In this document: piece by piece, positions 47,658 through 58,850 of the stretch
How the letters are laid out: each line of letters begins with the position of its first letter
Position numbering within the stretch: position 1 is the first letter of the stretch
Source: Lachnospiraceae bacterium
GTDB taxonomy: Bacteria > Bacillota > Clostridia > Lachnospirales > Lachnospiraceae
DNA length: 64,000 nt
Direction: 5' to 3'
NCBI GenBank assembly: GCA_021628825.1
Contig: JAJXRY010000002.1
Coordinates: 248,001-312,000, forward strand
Made by a program: the position numbers and the translations under genes
The notes under the pieces: generated by a model
The model's input: the letters and a program-made list of their open reading frames with translations, nothing else
Told to the model about the DNA's origin: nothing
The model's database searches: none

Positions 47658-48997
47658 TTATCCGACTGTAATTTTTTTCCTGGGGCAGTTTTGCATTTCC
47701 CGTCTTTTTGCCGGAGAGCGTGGCGTAAATAAGTGTTAGACCGCCGACTCTGCCAAGATACATGAGTATGATCAGTACTATTTGTGAAGGAATATGCAGC
47801 TGTGGTGTAATCCCTAACGTCAACCCGACCGTTCCGACTGCTGATGATGTTTCATAGAGGCAGTCGGATAACGGAAGATGCTCATATACACTGATAAAAA
47901 TGCCTCCTCCAAAGAACAGCGTAAGATACATTGTCAGAATGGTCGAAGCGGTTTTGACAGTATTGCAATCAATCCTGCGTTTGAAAAACTGGGCATTATC
48001 GCGTTGACGAAAGGTTGCGACAGCATTGGCAAGCAGAACCCCCAGCGTTGTTGTCTTCATTCCGCCTGCGGTAGAACCGGGAGCGCCGCCAATAAGCATC
48101 AGAAGAATCATTATGCCCTTCGATGCACCTGACATTGCAGATAGAGCTACTGTGTTAAAGCCCGCCGTCCTTGTAGTGACAGACTGGAAGAAGGATACCA
48201 GAAGCTGCGTTCCTGTTGGAAGCGCAGAAAAGTCCACAAAAAAGAAAAATGCAGCAGGCACAACAATAAGGAAGCCCGTTATGACAAGGATTACCTTGCT
48301 CTGTACCCGATAGCGATGAAAATGCCACTTGTGTTCGCAGATATCATCCCAGGTCAGAAAACCAATGCCGCCGATCACGATCAGTAGCATAATTGTGATA
48401 TTGATGATCGGACTGCCTGTATAACCGGTGAGGGAAGGATAGAGATTGTTTTCTGTTCCAAGAATGTCAAACCCGGCATTACAAAATGCAGATATGGAAT
48501 GAAACACTGCCATCCAGATACCCCGCCATCCATAGTCCCGGCAGAATACCGGAAGCATGGCTGCTGCACCAAGCAGCTCAATTAAATGTACCTCGAAGGA
48601 TAAACTGCGTCAGCCGGACAACTCCGCCAACCTTTGGAGCGGAAATTGCGTCCTGCATGGTGCTGCGCTGCATCAGAGAGATTTTTCGTCCGGACAGCAA
48701 TGCGAACGATGCTGCAACTGTTACAACGCCAAGTCCTCCGATCTGTATCAGTGCAAGAATGACAGCCTGGCCGAAGCCTGACCAATAGCTTCCGGTATCC
48801 TGCACCACAAGTCCGGTGACACAGACGGCAGAGGTCGCGGTAAACAGCGTTTCGTTGAATGGAGTTATGCATCCCTCTGTTGTGGAGACCGGTAGCATCA
48901 GCAGCAATGCTCCCAGCAAAATGACTCCGACAAAACCTGATATGATAATTTGGAAAGACGAAAGGCGGTGCTTTTGGTGAATGATTTCTTCCGGCAT
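47658..48997 (-). CDS. ktrB: Potassium uptake channel subunit KtrB (TrkH family)
   Basis: A membrane subunit with four pseudo-repeats forming the K+ pore. The first selectivity filter is in FTATSAVCVTGLVVQDTGSY and the others in HSISAFCNAGFDIL, VTTRTAGFNTVALSAM and YETSSAVGTVGLTLGITPQL, each with a conserved Gly. The gating loop is GGAPGSTAGGMKTTTLGVLL. A break at about 48575 joins TQFILRGTF to LIELLGAAAMLP. The stop is at 47658 after correcting the run at 47671. About 445 residues. First gene of the potassium operon. Confidence 0.93.
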
Positions 48998-49250
48998 AAA
49001 GTCAGCTCCTTATCTACTATGATAGCTAAGTGGTTTTATTATACATTATACAGCCGGAAATTTTAAGAGCAGATAAGAAATATTTGCGGCGTATTAAGAT
49101 TAGATAAAGATGTGCTGATTTGTAAAAATTGAATTCATGTAAGAGATGCATTATTATAATAGTATAAAAATTTCCAGAAGTGAATATGAAATTAAGTTAT
49201 TCAACATTAATCACAACATATGGGGTCAGTATAAATGAATGGGGTACGGA

Positions 49251-49970
49251 ATGAAAGCAGCAATTATTGAAGATGAGAAGACGCATCGTGATCTTCTGTC
49301 TTCGTATATTGAAGCATGGGGAAAGAAAACAAAAGATCCGGTTTTTTTATAAAGGAATATGAAAATGCAGCCTCCTTTTTATTTGACTGGGAGGATCTGG
49401 AGTTTGACATATTGTTTCTGGATATTCAGATGCCGGGGATGGATGGCATGGAGCTTGCAAGAAAAAAATCCGGCAGAAGGATGAGCAGATTGCGATTGTT
49501 TTTACGACCGGTATAGATGATTATATCGGTGAAGGGTATGAGGTCGAGGCTCTTCATTATCTGTTGAAGCCGATTCGTCAGGCAAAGATCGAAGAATGTC
49601 TTGAAAAAGCACAGAAAAAGAAACCGTCTAAGGAATACCGGATCGTTCATTCTACAGAAGACGAAACGAAAAAGATCTGTGTCAGTGAGATCAACTATGT
49701 GGAAGCGCAGAAACATTCCAGCCGGATTTTCATAAATGGGCAGAAAGAAATCATGGTGAAAGAAAGCCTTTCACAGATGGAGGAGCTTTTAAAGAATCAG
49801 GATTTTGTAAAAAGTCACCGCTCATATCTGTGCCAGCTTACTAAAATTCACCAGATTGATAAAGACACGATTATTTTTTTGATGATGGAAGCAGGGTTCC
49901 GGTAAGCAGGCGCCTGTATCAGGAGGTGAATCAGAAGTTCATTGCTTTTTACAGAGAAAGACAGAAATGA
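49251..49970 (+). CDS. LytTR-family response regulator
   Basis: An AgrA/ComE-type regulator. The receiver begins MKAAIIEDEKTHRDLLSSYI, with the phosphoacceptor Asp in ILFLDIQMPGMDGMELARK and the conserved Lys in HYLLKPIRQAKIEE. The LytTR DNA-binding domain has ICVSEINYVEAQKHSSRIF, VKSHRSYLCQLTKI and, after a break at about 49880, DGSRVPVSRRLYQEV. Breaks are also at 49325-49345 and 49464. About 238 residues. It is divergent from ktrB and is followed by its kinase gene. Confidence 0.88.
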
Positions 49971-50034
49971 AAATATAAAAGCTGACTTTATTATAACACG
50001 AAACAGATGACAGGGAGAAGATGAATCAGATTTT

Positions 50035-50757
50035 ATGAAAGAGCTTATGATTGCAGGAACGGTTGTTTTATTGATTATCTTCATAGTGGGTATCCGCTGG
50101 TATGTAAAGCGGACGATTCGTCAGCAGATCGCGGATTATCAGGATGATCTTCTGGAAAAACATTGTGAGGAAGTTGAGAATATGTACCGGCAGATGCGTG
50201 GCTGGCGGCATGATTACCATAATCATATTCAGACGATGAAGGCTTATCTTACAATGGGACAGCTGGAAGATTTGAACCGGTATTTTCAGGAACTGGATCA
50301 GGATCTGACAACGGTAGATACGGTGATTAAAACAGGAAATGTCATGATTGATGCTATATTGAACAGTAAGCTTTCTTTAGCAAAGGACAAAAATATCCGG
50401 ATTGAAGCCAAAGCCATTGTTCCGGCTGATCTTCAGATTTCAGAGGTGGATTTAAGCCTGATTATCGGAAATCTTCTGGATAATGCCATGGAAGCCTGTA
50501 TGAAAATGAAAGAAGAAGAGGAAAAATTTATCCGGGTTTACATTGATATTCTGAAAGGACAGCTTTACATTTATGTGATGAATTCTGTGGGAGAGGCTCC
50601 AAAGAGAGTCGGAAGAATTTACCTCACCACTAAGGATAAAAAATTCCATGGTCTTGGATTAATCCGGATGGACCAGGTCGTTCAGAAGTATCATGGATAT
50701 CTGGACCGGCAGAATGAGGACGGCGTATTTGCTACAGAAGTCATGCTGCCATTATAA
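50035..50757 (+). CDS. HPK10-type sensor kinase (GHKL), short
   Basis: A clean 240-residue frame with a single N-terminal membrane helix (AGTVVLLIIFIVGIRWYV), then a phosphoacceptor H-box in WRHDYHNHIQTMKAYL and a GHKL ATP-binding region with GNLLDNAMEACMK (N box) and KKFHGLGLIRMD (G box). It lacks the six-helix receptor domain of AgrC, so it may sense a signal through the single helix or a partner protein. It pairs with the preceding LytTR regulator. No peptide pheromone gene was found in the flanking gaps. Confidence 0.85.
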   Translation: MKELMIAGTVVLLIIFIVGIRWYVKRTIRQQIADYQDDLLEKHCEEVENMYRQMRGWRHDYHNHIQTMKAYLTMGQLEDLNRYFQELDQDLTTVDTVIKTGNVMIDAILNSKLSLAKDKNIRIEAKAIVPADLQISEVDLSLIIGNLLDNAMEACMKMKEEEEKFIRVYIDILKGQLYIYVMNSVGEAPKRVGRIYLTTKDKKFHGLGLIRMDQVVQKYHGYLDRQNEDGVFATEVMLPL

Positions 50758-50810
50758 TCCGGTAAATTGAGAATAGTAGTTCGACAAATATAATAGAACC
50801 AATGCCGTTC

Positions 50811-50845
50811 GTGCACGAGGAAAAACCTCTCGTGCACATTTTTTT
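50811..50845 (+). terminator. Intrinsic terminator of the LytTR/HPK10 operon
   Basis: GTGCACGAGG pairs with CCTCTCGTGCAC (one bulged base) around AAAAA and is followed by T7 after one A. Confidence 0.85.
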
Positions 50846-50978
50846 ATATCAAAAAGTAAGAAATATGTTATAAAGAAATCGTAGTCGTTGAGTGATATTG
50901 CATAAGCATGAAGATTTAATTTATTTGCATGATCCGGATCATTAAAACGAACAAAATATAAATCAGGAGACGTGTGTT

Positions 50979-52836
50979 ATGAATGAAAACCCGAATATTC
51001 CCACAAAGAAATATCATATTTTACAGAACATTGGTTATATGATTTCCTTTTATAAAAAAGAAATACCGATTTTTCTGTGGATGTGTCTATTTGAAATTCT
51101 GCTTGGATCTATGATTCCTTATCTGGAAATTTATCTGCCGAAGCTTGTTGTGGAGCTGGTGACAAAACGCTATACCATGCAGCAAGCGATACGAAGCATG
51201 GTTTTCTTCGGACTTTTTCTTTGTGACTGTCAAAGCGGTCAAAGGCGGTTGTGAACAGGGAAAGTATTTCCTATACAATGGAAAAAGGAATGATATAGCT
51301 GCCATGTTATTTTTGAAGAGTCTGCGGATTCCGTTTTCTAACACCGAAGAAGGAAACGTCAATAATCTGTACTGGAAAGCTTTACATAGTATAGATGGTG
51401 GGGATTATAGTGCAATGTACCGGTTTTCGTATGATACCGTTAATATTCTGATTAATCTGATCTGTTTTTTCCTATACAGTACGGTGCTTGGTTATTTAAA
51501 TCTGTGGATTATGATTTTATTACTTGTATTATCTCTGCTTCAGTACACACTATGCATTTCAGAGGTTCGGTATATGGAGCGTTATCGTGACAGGTATGCA
51601 CAATTTTATAAGAAAAGAAGCTATCTGCATTCGGTGATGGGAAAGGAAGAAGCAGCCAAGGATATTCGTATTTTTCCGATGAAGCAATGGCTGAATTACC
51701 ATAATGATGTGTTAATCTCTTTAAAAAGAGGCATTGATAAAGAAAAGATGACCAGGGAAAAAATATACTGGCAGGCCGGAAGCCTGCTTGCGCTGGGGCG
51801 TGATTTGTTTGCTTATATTTACCTGATCCGGCAGGCGCAGGCAGGGATCATTGATGCAGGAGAATTTGTCTTGTATTTTTGGTGCTATTACGGGGTTTGC
51901 AGTATTTGTAAATTCGATCATGACTTCTTTTGCAAGTCTGCAGGAAGGAAATATTTCGCTGAATCATTTGAGAAGCTATCTGGAATTGGAGGAGGAAGAT
52001 GTATATTCCGGTTCTCATTCTATTCAGGAATTACAAATGCCGGTTTCTTTTACCTTCCGGAATGTGTCTTTCAGATATTCTTTAAAGGAGGAAGATGCAG
52101 AAGGGAAAGCAGAGGATCCGGGACAATGGATTTTCCGGCATCTGAATCTGACGATTCATGGCGGTGAAAAGATTGCGATCGTTGGTACCAATGGTGCCGG
52201 CAAGACCACACTGGTAAAGCTGCTGTGTGGATTATATGAACCGCAGGAGGGGGAAATCCTGGTAAATGGAATTCCGATCAGGGAGTTCCCTAAAGAAGAA
52301 CTTTATAAATTGTATGCAGCAGTATTTCAGGAGCCTTTTTATTATGCCTTTTTACGCTTGGAGAAAATCTGGCTTTATCTAAAGATTATGATAAGGAACA
52401 ATGTATTTCTGAGCTGGAAGAAGCCGGACTAAGGGAACTGTTTGAAAAGAGAGGATATACCCTTGATACCTATTTTGGAAAGGATATGGGAGAAGACGGA
52501 ATTGAATTATCCGGTGGACAGAAGCAGAAGTTCTTACTGGCAAGGGCATTATATAAGGACGCTCCGGTTCTGATACTGGATGAGCCGACGGCTGCTCTTG
52601 ATCCGATTGCGGAAAGTGAGATTTACGACGAATATGCGAAGCTTTCCAAAGATAAGACAGCAATCTTTATTTCTCATAGGTTAGCCAGTACCCGGTTTTC
52701 AGATCGGATTCTGCTTATTGGAAACCAGGGAATCTTAGAAGAAGGAACACATGAAGAACTGCTTCAAAAGAACGGAGTATATGCGGAAATGTTCGAGGTC
52801 CAGAAGAGCTATTATGAAAAAGGAACGTTTAGGTAA
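50979..52836 (+). CDS. ABC transporter, fused permease and ATPase, subunit 1
   Basis: A half-transporter of the exporter type. The membrane domain starts MNENPNIPTKKYHILQNIGY and includes FLWMCLFEILLGSMIPYL. The ATPase domain has Walker A in IAIVGTNGAGKTTLVKLLCG, the Q-loop in YAAVFQEP, the signature in IELSGGQKQKFLLARAL and Walker B in VLILDEPTAALDPIAE, with the His switch in FISHRLASTRF. Breaks are at about 51215, 51880 and 52345. About 615 residues. It likely forms a heterodimer with the next gene. Confidence 0.85.
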
Positions 52837-52848
52837 GGAGGCATTTGC

Positions 52849-54746
52849 ATGAGTCAGGACGCAGAAATTTTAAAAAAACAGAGCTTCAGGCAGAATATTC
52901 ATCATGTGGTACGGTTGGTAAAAATTGATTCATTCTCTGGATCACAGCTTTTATGTATGGAACTTTGTTTCTGTTATAATGAAAGCGGTTATTACTTATG
53001 GAGCGCTTCTTCTTTCTTCCTTTGTGATTAATGGACTGAGCAGTGGAACAGATTATGCTTACATCCTGAAGGTTACCGTTGGAACGGCAATTCTGTTAAG
53101 CGGTGCGGCTTCCATAGATTATTTTATTGATAAGCATCTGGAAATGGCGATGAATGTCATGGAAACACAATATATGGCATTACAGCAGGAGAAGATTATG
53201 AATCTGGATTATGCTCTGATTGATAGTCCGAGGCTTAAGGAAATCCGGGAACGGATGCGGCTTGAAAGAAACTGGGGAGCCGGAATTTATTCCATGTTCT
53301 GGCAGGAGAAGAATTTTTCTTATCCATCTGCTGAAACTTGTTGCTGCATTGATTTTTGTTATTTCCACAACTGCAATATTTCAAAGGAAAGGTGCAGACA
53401 GAAAGCATCGGTATCTTTTTGTTTCTATTTGCAATTATGATTGTTGGAGTATTTATTATCCGTTACTTAAGCAGGATGTATTTGTATATGTGTTTTTCAT
53501 ATTCCGACAAAAAGAGGAAAAAGAAATAGAGTATTCAATATACCTGGGACTTTGTATGGCATGGAAAAATATGATAGTAAAAATGGAAAAGATGTACGGA
53601 TTTATGATGCTTACCCTTTGATGAAGGCATATACCTATGATAAACTTCAGGCTAAGGAATTTAAAAAAAGAATGTGTTTCATAAATTTTTCCATGATTTA
53701 TGGCTCTCTTGGTATTGTTAATAACTTTGTATCAGCATCGATACTTGCCGGATCTTATCTTATTGCTGTGATGATTGCAAAAGAAGGAAACCTGTCAGCC
53801 GGTAACGTCATTTTATTTGGAGGCTGTTTATCAAATTTCCTGATGAATCTTTTTTTCAGTTGAATACGATTACCTTGAGATTTTTACGGGCTGCATTGCA
53901 GCAGGCAGGAATTTTTTTGAATTATTTGATCTGACGGATGAAATGTACAAGGGTTCTCTTCCCATGGAAAAGCGCAGCGATGGGGAATATCAGATTGAAT
54001 TTAAAAAAATGTGTCCTTCCACTATCCGGGGAGTAAGGAATATGCGTTAAAGAACTTGTCCATGAAGCTGCAGATTGGGGGAAAAAGCTTGCGATTGTAG
54101 GAAGGAACGGTTCCGGTAAAACAACAATGATCAAGCTATTGTGCCGCTTGTATGATCCGGACGAGGGAGAAATTCTGTTAAACGGAGTGAATATCAAAAA
54201 GTTCCGGCATGAAGAATATGCAACGCTGTTTTCCGTTATTTTTTTCAAGATTATATTCTGGTCAGCCTTAAGCTTTCAGAAAATGTGGCAGCAAATCACA
54301 CTGTGGATGTGGATAAAGTCCGGAAATGTCTGGATGACAGTGGATTCGGAGATCGTCTGCAGACACTTTCCCAGGGAATCGATACTTATCTTTATAAAGA
54401 TTATGAAGAGGAAGGAATCGACATAAGTGGCGGAGAGGCACAGAAAATAGCGATTGCAAGGGCGCTTTTACAAGGATGCACCGTTTGTTCTTTTGGATGA
54501 ACCGACGGCTGCTCTTGATCCGATCGCAGAGTCAGGGATTTACACGAACTTTGATAAAATTGTCGGAAATAAAACGGCTGTGTATATCAGCCACCGCCTC
54601 TCTTCCTGCAAATTCTGTGACCGGATAGCCGTTTTTTTAAGGATGGACAACTGGTGCAGTACGGGAACCATGACACCCTGCTAAAGGATCATGATGGAGA
54701 ATATGCGGTGATGTGGAATAAACAGGCGAAGTATTATACGGCATAA
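52849..54746 (+). CDS. ABC transporter, fused permease and ATPase, subunit 2
   Basis: Partner of the preceding half-transporter, starting 12 nt after it (MSQDAEILKKQSFRQNIHHV). The membrane domain includes WNFVSVIMKAVITYGALLLS and LSGAASIDYFIDKHLEMAMN. The ATPase domain is badly broken, but Walker A (AIVGRNGSGKTTMIKLLC), the signature (GIDISGGEAQKIAIARALL) and Walker B (FVLLDEPTAALDPIAE) are all readable. Breaks are at about 52926, 53312, 53390, 53500, 53855, 53917, 54005, 54075, 54240, 54470 and 54634. The stop is at 54746. The substrate is unknown; peptides or lipids are possible. Confidence 0.82.
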
Positions 54747-54804
54747 TACCGCAGAGTATTTACAGAAATTTTTTTATAATTTCAAATATATATTGCAAAA
54801 TAAG

Positions 54805-54848
54805 GAAACTATATGCTAACATCAGAACAAAGCATATAGTTTCTTTTT
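54805..54848 (+). terminator. Intrinsic terminator of the ABC operon
   Basis: GAAACTATATGCT and AGCATATAGTTTC are perfect 13-bp arms around a 13-nt loop, followed by T5. Confidence 0.85.
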
Positions 54849-54976
54849 GATCTAAATTTCATTTGGATAAATGTAATACAAATATCCTTTCTTATGAATT
54901 ATGCAAGAATATCTATGCTTTTTAAATTCCAAATACATTTAAGGGCTGGAAGCTTTAAGGGAGGTAAAAAAATAAA

Positions 54977-55145
54977 ATGTGTGAAGTATTAGATCGGGCA
55001 ATTAACGAAGGAAGATGCGAGGGTTTAATATCCGTCTGTAAAGATTTTTAAATTAAGTTATGAACAAACCGCTGCCAAGTTAAAAAGGAAAAGTTTCAGT
55101 TAAGTGATCAGGAAATAGAGAAAAGCATGAAACTATACTGGTAAT
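54977..55145 (+). pseudogene. C-terminal fragment of a PD-(D/E)XK (Rpn-like) transposase-family protein
   Basis: The corrected frame reads MCEVLDRAINEGRCEGLISV, then CKDF, LSYEQTAAKLKEKFQLSDQ and MKLYW. The MCEVLDRAINEGR start and terminal KLYW match the C-terminal tail of PD-(D/E)XK nuclease family transposase proteins that are abundant in Lachnospiraceae. The nuclease domain is absent. An ATG with GGGAGG upstream exists, so expression as a 55-residue protein is possible. Breaks are at about 55045 and 55085. Confidence 0.5.
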
Positions 55146-55160
55146 TGGAGTAAGGGGATC

Positions 55161-56315
55161 ATGGAGCAAAAGCAGTTGAAATATTCGAAGTTAATGGAAG
55201 ATTTAAGGGAGAAGATGGTGTCTGGGGAAATCCAGGCAGGAGACAGGCTTCCTTCGGAAAATGAATTATCGGCCCGGTATCAGGTCAGCAGACAGACGGT
55301 GCGCAAGGCTCTTTCGGTGCTTCAGAATGAAGGCTATATTTACGCGGAGCATGGAAGGGGAACCTTTTGTTCCGAGCGAGTCTTACATACGGGACATTCC
55401 CATAATATTGCGGTTGTTACCACGTATCTGTCAGATTATATTTTCCCGCGTGTAATCGGTGGAATCGATAAGGTACTGACGGAGCAGGGCTACAGTATCA
55501 TTCTGAAAAATACAAGGAATTCCAGAAGTCAGGAAGCAAGATGCTTAGAAGAGCTTCTTCAGAAGGACATTGACGGAATTATTATCGAGCCGAGCAAAAG
55601 TCAGATTTATTGTAAGCACACCCACCTGTATGAAAAGCTGGAGGAATATGGCATTCCTTACGTGTTTATCCAGGGCTGCTTTGCAACGATGAAGGAGAAG
55701 CCAAGGGTGCTTATGGATGATGCGATGGGTGGTTATCTTATTACGAAGTATCTGATCGATACAGGGCATAAGTCGATCATTGGTGTGTTTAAGTCGGATG
55801 ATATCCAGGGGCAGAATCGACATAAGGGATATGTAAAGGCGTTGCAGGAAGCCGGGATTCCTTATGAACCGGATCACGTGATCTGGTTTTATACGGAAGA
55901 TCGTGCCATTCATCCGTATGAGGCCATTAAGCAGATGGCAGAAAGCGGAGTTCCGATGGATGGGGTTGTCTGTTATAATGACCAGATTGCTATGAAGGTG
56001 ATTCAGGGCCTTACTGCTGCCGGGAAAAAGGTTCCTTCCGATGTATCCGTAACCGGATATGACAATTCCTACATAGCAAATAACGGTGGATTACAGTTAA
56101 CGACCATTGTTCATCCTCAGGAAAAACTGGGAGAAATGGCAGCAGAGCTGTTGCTTAAGCTGATTCATTGTGAAGGGCATAGAAACAAATTGCCGGAGGA
56201 TCCGTCAAAAGAAAAGATGAAAGAGCCGGTCTGCACAGATATTCTGATTGCACCGGAGCTGGTTATCGGAAATTCCTGTATCGTGAGGGATCCAATAGAA
56301 AAAAGCATGTCCTGA
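55161..56315 (+). CDS. araR: GntR/LacI-type regulator, AraR-like
   Basis: A clean 384-residue frame. Residues 1-75 form a GntR winged helix (AGDRLPSENELSARYQVSRQ, then TVRKALSVLQNEGYIY). The rest is a periplasmic-binding-protein-like effector domain (FPRVIGGIDKVLTEQGYSII, VVCYNDQIAMKVIQGLTAAG, VSVTGYDNSYIANNG). This GntR-LacI chimera is the architecture of AraR, the arabinose-responsive repressor. It is convergent with a GH51 arabinofuranosidase gene, which supports that role. A GTAAGGGG ribosome-binding site precedes the ATG at 55161. Confidence 0.85.
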   Translation: MEQKQLKYSKLMEDLREKMVSGEIQAGDRLPSENELSARYQVSRQTVRKALSVLQNEGYIYAEHGRGTFCSERVLHTGHSHNIAVVTTYLSDYIFPRVIGGIDKVLTEQGYSIILKNTRNSRSQEARCLEELLQKDIDGIIIEPSKSQIYCKHTHLYEKLEEYGIPYVFIQGCFATMKEKPRVLMDDAMGGYLITKYLIDTGHKSIIGVFKSDDIQGQNRHKGYVKALQEAGIPYEPDHVIWFYTEDRAIHPYEAIKQMAESGVPMDGVVCYNDQIAMKVIQGLTAAGKKVPSDVSVTGYDNSYIANNGGLQLTTIVHPQEKLGEMAAELLLKLIHCEGHRNKLPEDPSKEKMKEPVCTDILIAPELVIGNSCIVRDPIEKSMS

Positions 56316-56347
56316 ATCAGAATGGTATCTTTTTCAGGACATGCTTT
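56302..56347. terminator. Bidirectional terminator between araR and the arabinofuranosidase gene
   Basis: AAAGCATGTCCTGA and TCAGGACATGCTTT are perfect 14-bp arms, with T5 in the loop. The hairpin overlaps the araR stop codon and serves the convergent gene pair. Confidence 0.7.
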
Positions 56348-56358
56348 GTGCTTCTGAT

Positions 56359-57862
56359 TTATCTGGTAAGGCGGATTACGTTCCAGCTGTGTTTTCCAAG
56401 AACGGTATGCATTTTGCCGTTCTCAAGCTTCGTAGCATCGGAATGCGTCGGGGCAACGTGATCCGGATCCGCTTCAGTGTTGACTGCTTTCATATCGTCG
56501 TTGGTCAGTACGATATGCTCAGCCGGACGGTATCCCTCGAACTGACGCAGATCACAGGAAACCTCCATATCCTCATCCAGGCTCTTGTTAACCGCAAAAA
56601 TGGTCAGTGTGTCATGCTCTTCATCCCAGATGCAGACAGAGTCAAGGTATGGGGCATCGCCATAGGTTTTACTTTCATAAACGGGAGTCAGAACCTGTGT
56701 GTTTAACACGGTTCCACGGCCGTATACACTTGCGTGCATATATGGATAAAAGATGGTCTGACGCCATGCGCCGGTGTCGGATGTCATGATCGGGGCGATG
56801 ACATTGACAAGCTGTGCCAGACATGCGATTTTAACACGGTCAGCGTGACGCAGAAGTGTGATCAGTAAGCTTCCGACAAGCAGTGCATCTTCAAAGTTAT
56901 AAACATCCTCCAGCTGATGCGGTGCACGAACCCATTTTTCAAGCTTCTTATCCTGTTCATTGCTGTGATACCATACATTCCATTCATCGAAGGAAAGGTT
57001 GATCTGCTTCTTACCATGTTTTTTAGCTTTGACCGCATCACAGATAGCAACGACACCGGAAATGAAGTCATCCATACCCTTGGAGCTTGCCAGAAAATCA
57101 ACCGTGTCGTCAGCAGCATTTCCATAATACTGATGCAGGGAGAGATAATCCACCTCGTCATAGCATTCGTCCAAAATCGTATATTCCCAGGAGCCGAAGG
57201 TCGGCATGGTAAGACTGGAGCTTCCGCAGGCAACTGTTTCGATGGTCGGATCCATGAACTTCATCAGACGGGAAGTTTCTGCGGCAATACGGCCGTATTC
57301 GGAAGCAGTCTTGTGACCCATCTGCCACGGTCCGTCCATCTCATTGCCAAGGCACCAGAGCTTGATGTTGTGCGGATCTTTATAGCCGTGAGATTTTCTC
57401 AGATCGCTGTAGTAGGTCCCTTCTTTGAAATTACAGTATTCCAGAACATTTTTTTAGCATCCTCCGGTCCACGGGTTCCGAGGTTGACAGCCATCATGAT
57501 ATCGCTGCCGGCTTTTTTTGGACCAGTCAGCAAACTCGTTCAGGCCAAACTCATTTGTCTCGATAACGCCCCAGGCAAGCTCCGGTTTTGCAGGCCGTTT
57601 GTCTTTCGGGCCTACACTGTCTTCCCAGTGATAGCCGGAGACAAAATTTCCACCCGGATAACGGACGATCGGTACCTGAAGCTCTCTGACGAGAGCCAGC
57701 GTATCCTTGCGCAAGCCCTGTTCATCGGAAAGTGCGCTTCCCTCCTGATAAATTCCTTCATAAACGGCACGGCCGAGGTGTTCGATAAAGGAACCGAAGA
57801 TTCGTTTGTCAACTTTTCCGGTCAGAAAGAATTTGTCAATGATAATCTCTGCTTTTTTTCAT
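56359..57862 (-). CDS. abfA: Alpha-L-arabinofuranosidase, GH51
   Basis: Releases arabinose from arabinoxylan or arabinan oligosaccharides; no signal peptide, so cytosolic. The N-terminus reconstructs as FGSFIEHLGRAVYEGIYQEG, then VPIVRYPGGNFVSGYHWEDS. The acid/base Glu is in WCLGNEMDGPWQMG and the nucleophile Glu in INLSFDEWNVWYHSN. The C-terminal beta domain has LTIFAVNKSLDEDMEVSCDL. Breaks are at about 57850, 57518 and 57455. The ATG at 57862 has AAGGAG upstream. About 500 residues, the usual length. Confidence 0.93.
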
Positions 57863-58007
57863 ATGTTAAAATTCTCCTTTCAGATAATGTTTTTCTTATG
57901 ATTTTGATTTTAACAGGAGGGAGAAAAAAACCTAGAGATTTTTTTGTCCGATAAAATTGACTTTTTCTTCCGGCCTTGCGATAGAATGGGAAAAAAAGGA
58001 GAAGAGG

Positions 58008-58838
58008 ATGGATTTTTTTCGATTCATATTTGTGAATATAACAGATCCAATGCAGATTACGATATTATTTACCGTCCGGAGGGCAGTGGGGACTATCTGT
58101 TTCTGCTGTTTAAAACACCAATGCGGGTGTATGCGGGAAAGCAGTTTTCCATCACACAGGAAAATGCCTGTATTTTTTACACACCCGGTCATGAGCAGCA
58201 TTATCAGGCGGTACAGAAATTCCGCAACAGCTACGTGCATTTCCGGTGTAATGAGGATCTGGGAGCGAGGTACGGAATTGTGCCGAACATGATTTTTTTA
58301 TCCGCAGAATACGGAAGAAATTGATGAATATATCCGTTGTCTGCAGCGGGAATATATTACAAAAGATCCTTATGCGGCGGAATATGAGGAGACACTGGTC
58401 CGTCAGATGCTGATCACAGCATCACGTGGTATGTTGCTGCATCGGAAAGCAGCCGCAGAGCCGGAAGGATTATACCGTGAGTTTCAGGAGCTGCGCCTTG
58501 CCATGCTGAGCCACTATGAAAAGGAATGGACCATGGAAAAGCTTTGCGAGAGGGCCAATATGGAAAAAAAGTCAGTTTTATTCCTATTATAAAAAGTTTT
58601 TTTCAGCAGCACACCGCATAATGATCTGATTGAGGTGCGCCTCGATAAGGCAAAAAACCTTCTTACAAACCAGGCACTTTCCATTAGTCAGACTGCTGAG
58701 CTTTGCGGCTTTTCCAATCTGTCGCATTTCAGCCGCTGTTTCAAAAAATACTGCGGCTGTTCACCGAAGGAATGGCGTCTTGGTTCACAGCAAAACAACG
58801 GGAATTATGGGAGCAGAACCGGGTATGGCAATATATAG
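58008..58838 (+). CDS. AraC-family transcriptional regulator
   Basis: An N-terminal cupin-like sensing part (SIHICEYNRSNADYDIIYRP, AGKQFSITQENACIFYTPGH) and a C-terminal AraC helix-turn-helix pair (WTMEKLCERANMEK; LSISQTAELCGFSNLSHFSR, then CFKKYCGCSPKEW). Breaks occur at 58015, 58298, 58570 and 58600. The ATG at 58008 has AAGGAG upstream. It is divergent from the arabinofuranosidase gene with a 145-bp gap, so it probably controls that gene or the transport genes on the other side. Confidence 0.82.
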
Positions 58839-58850
58839 AGGGGGAGAATT

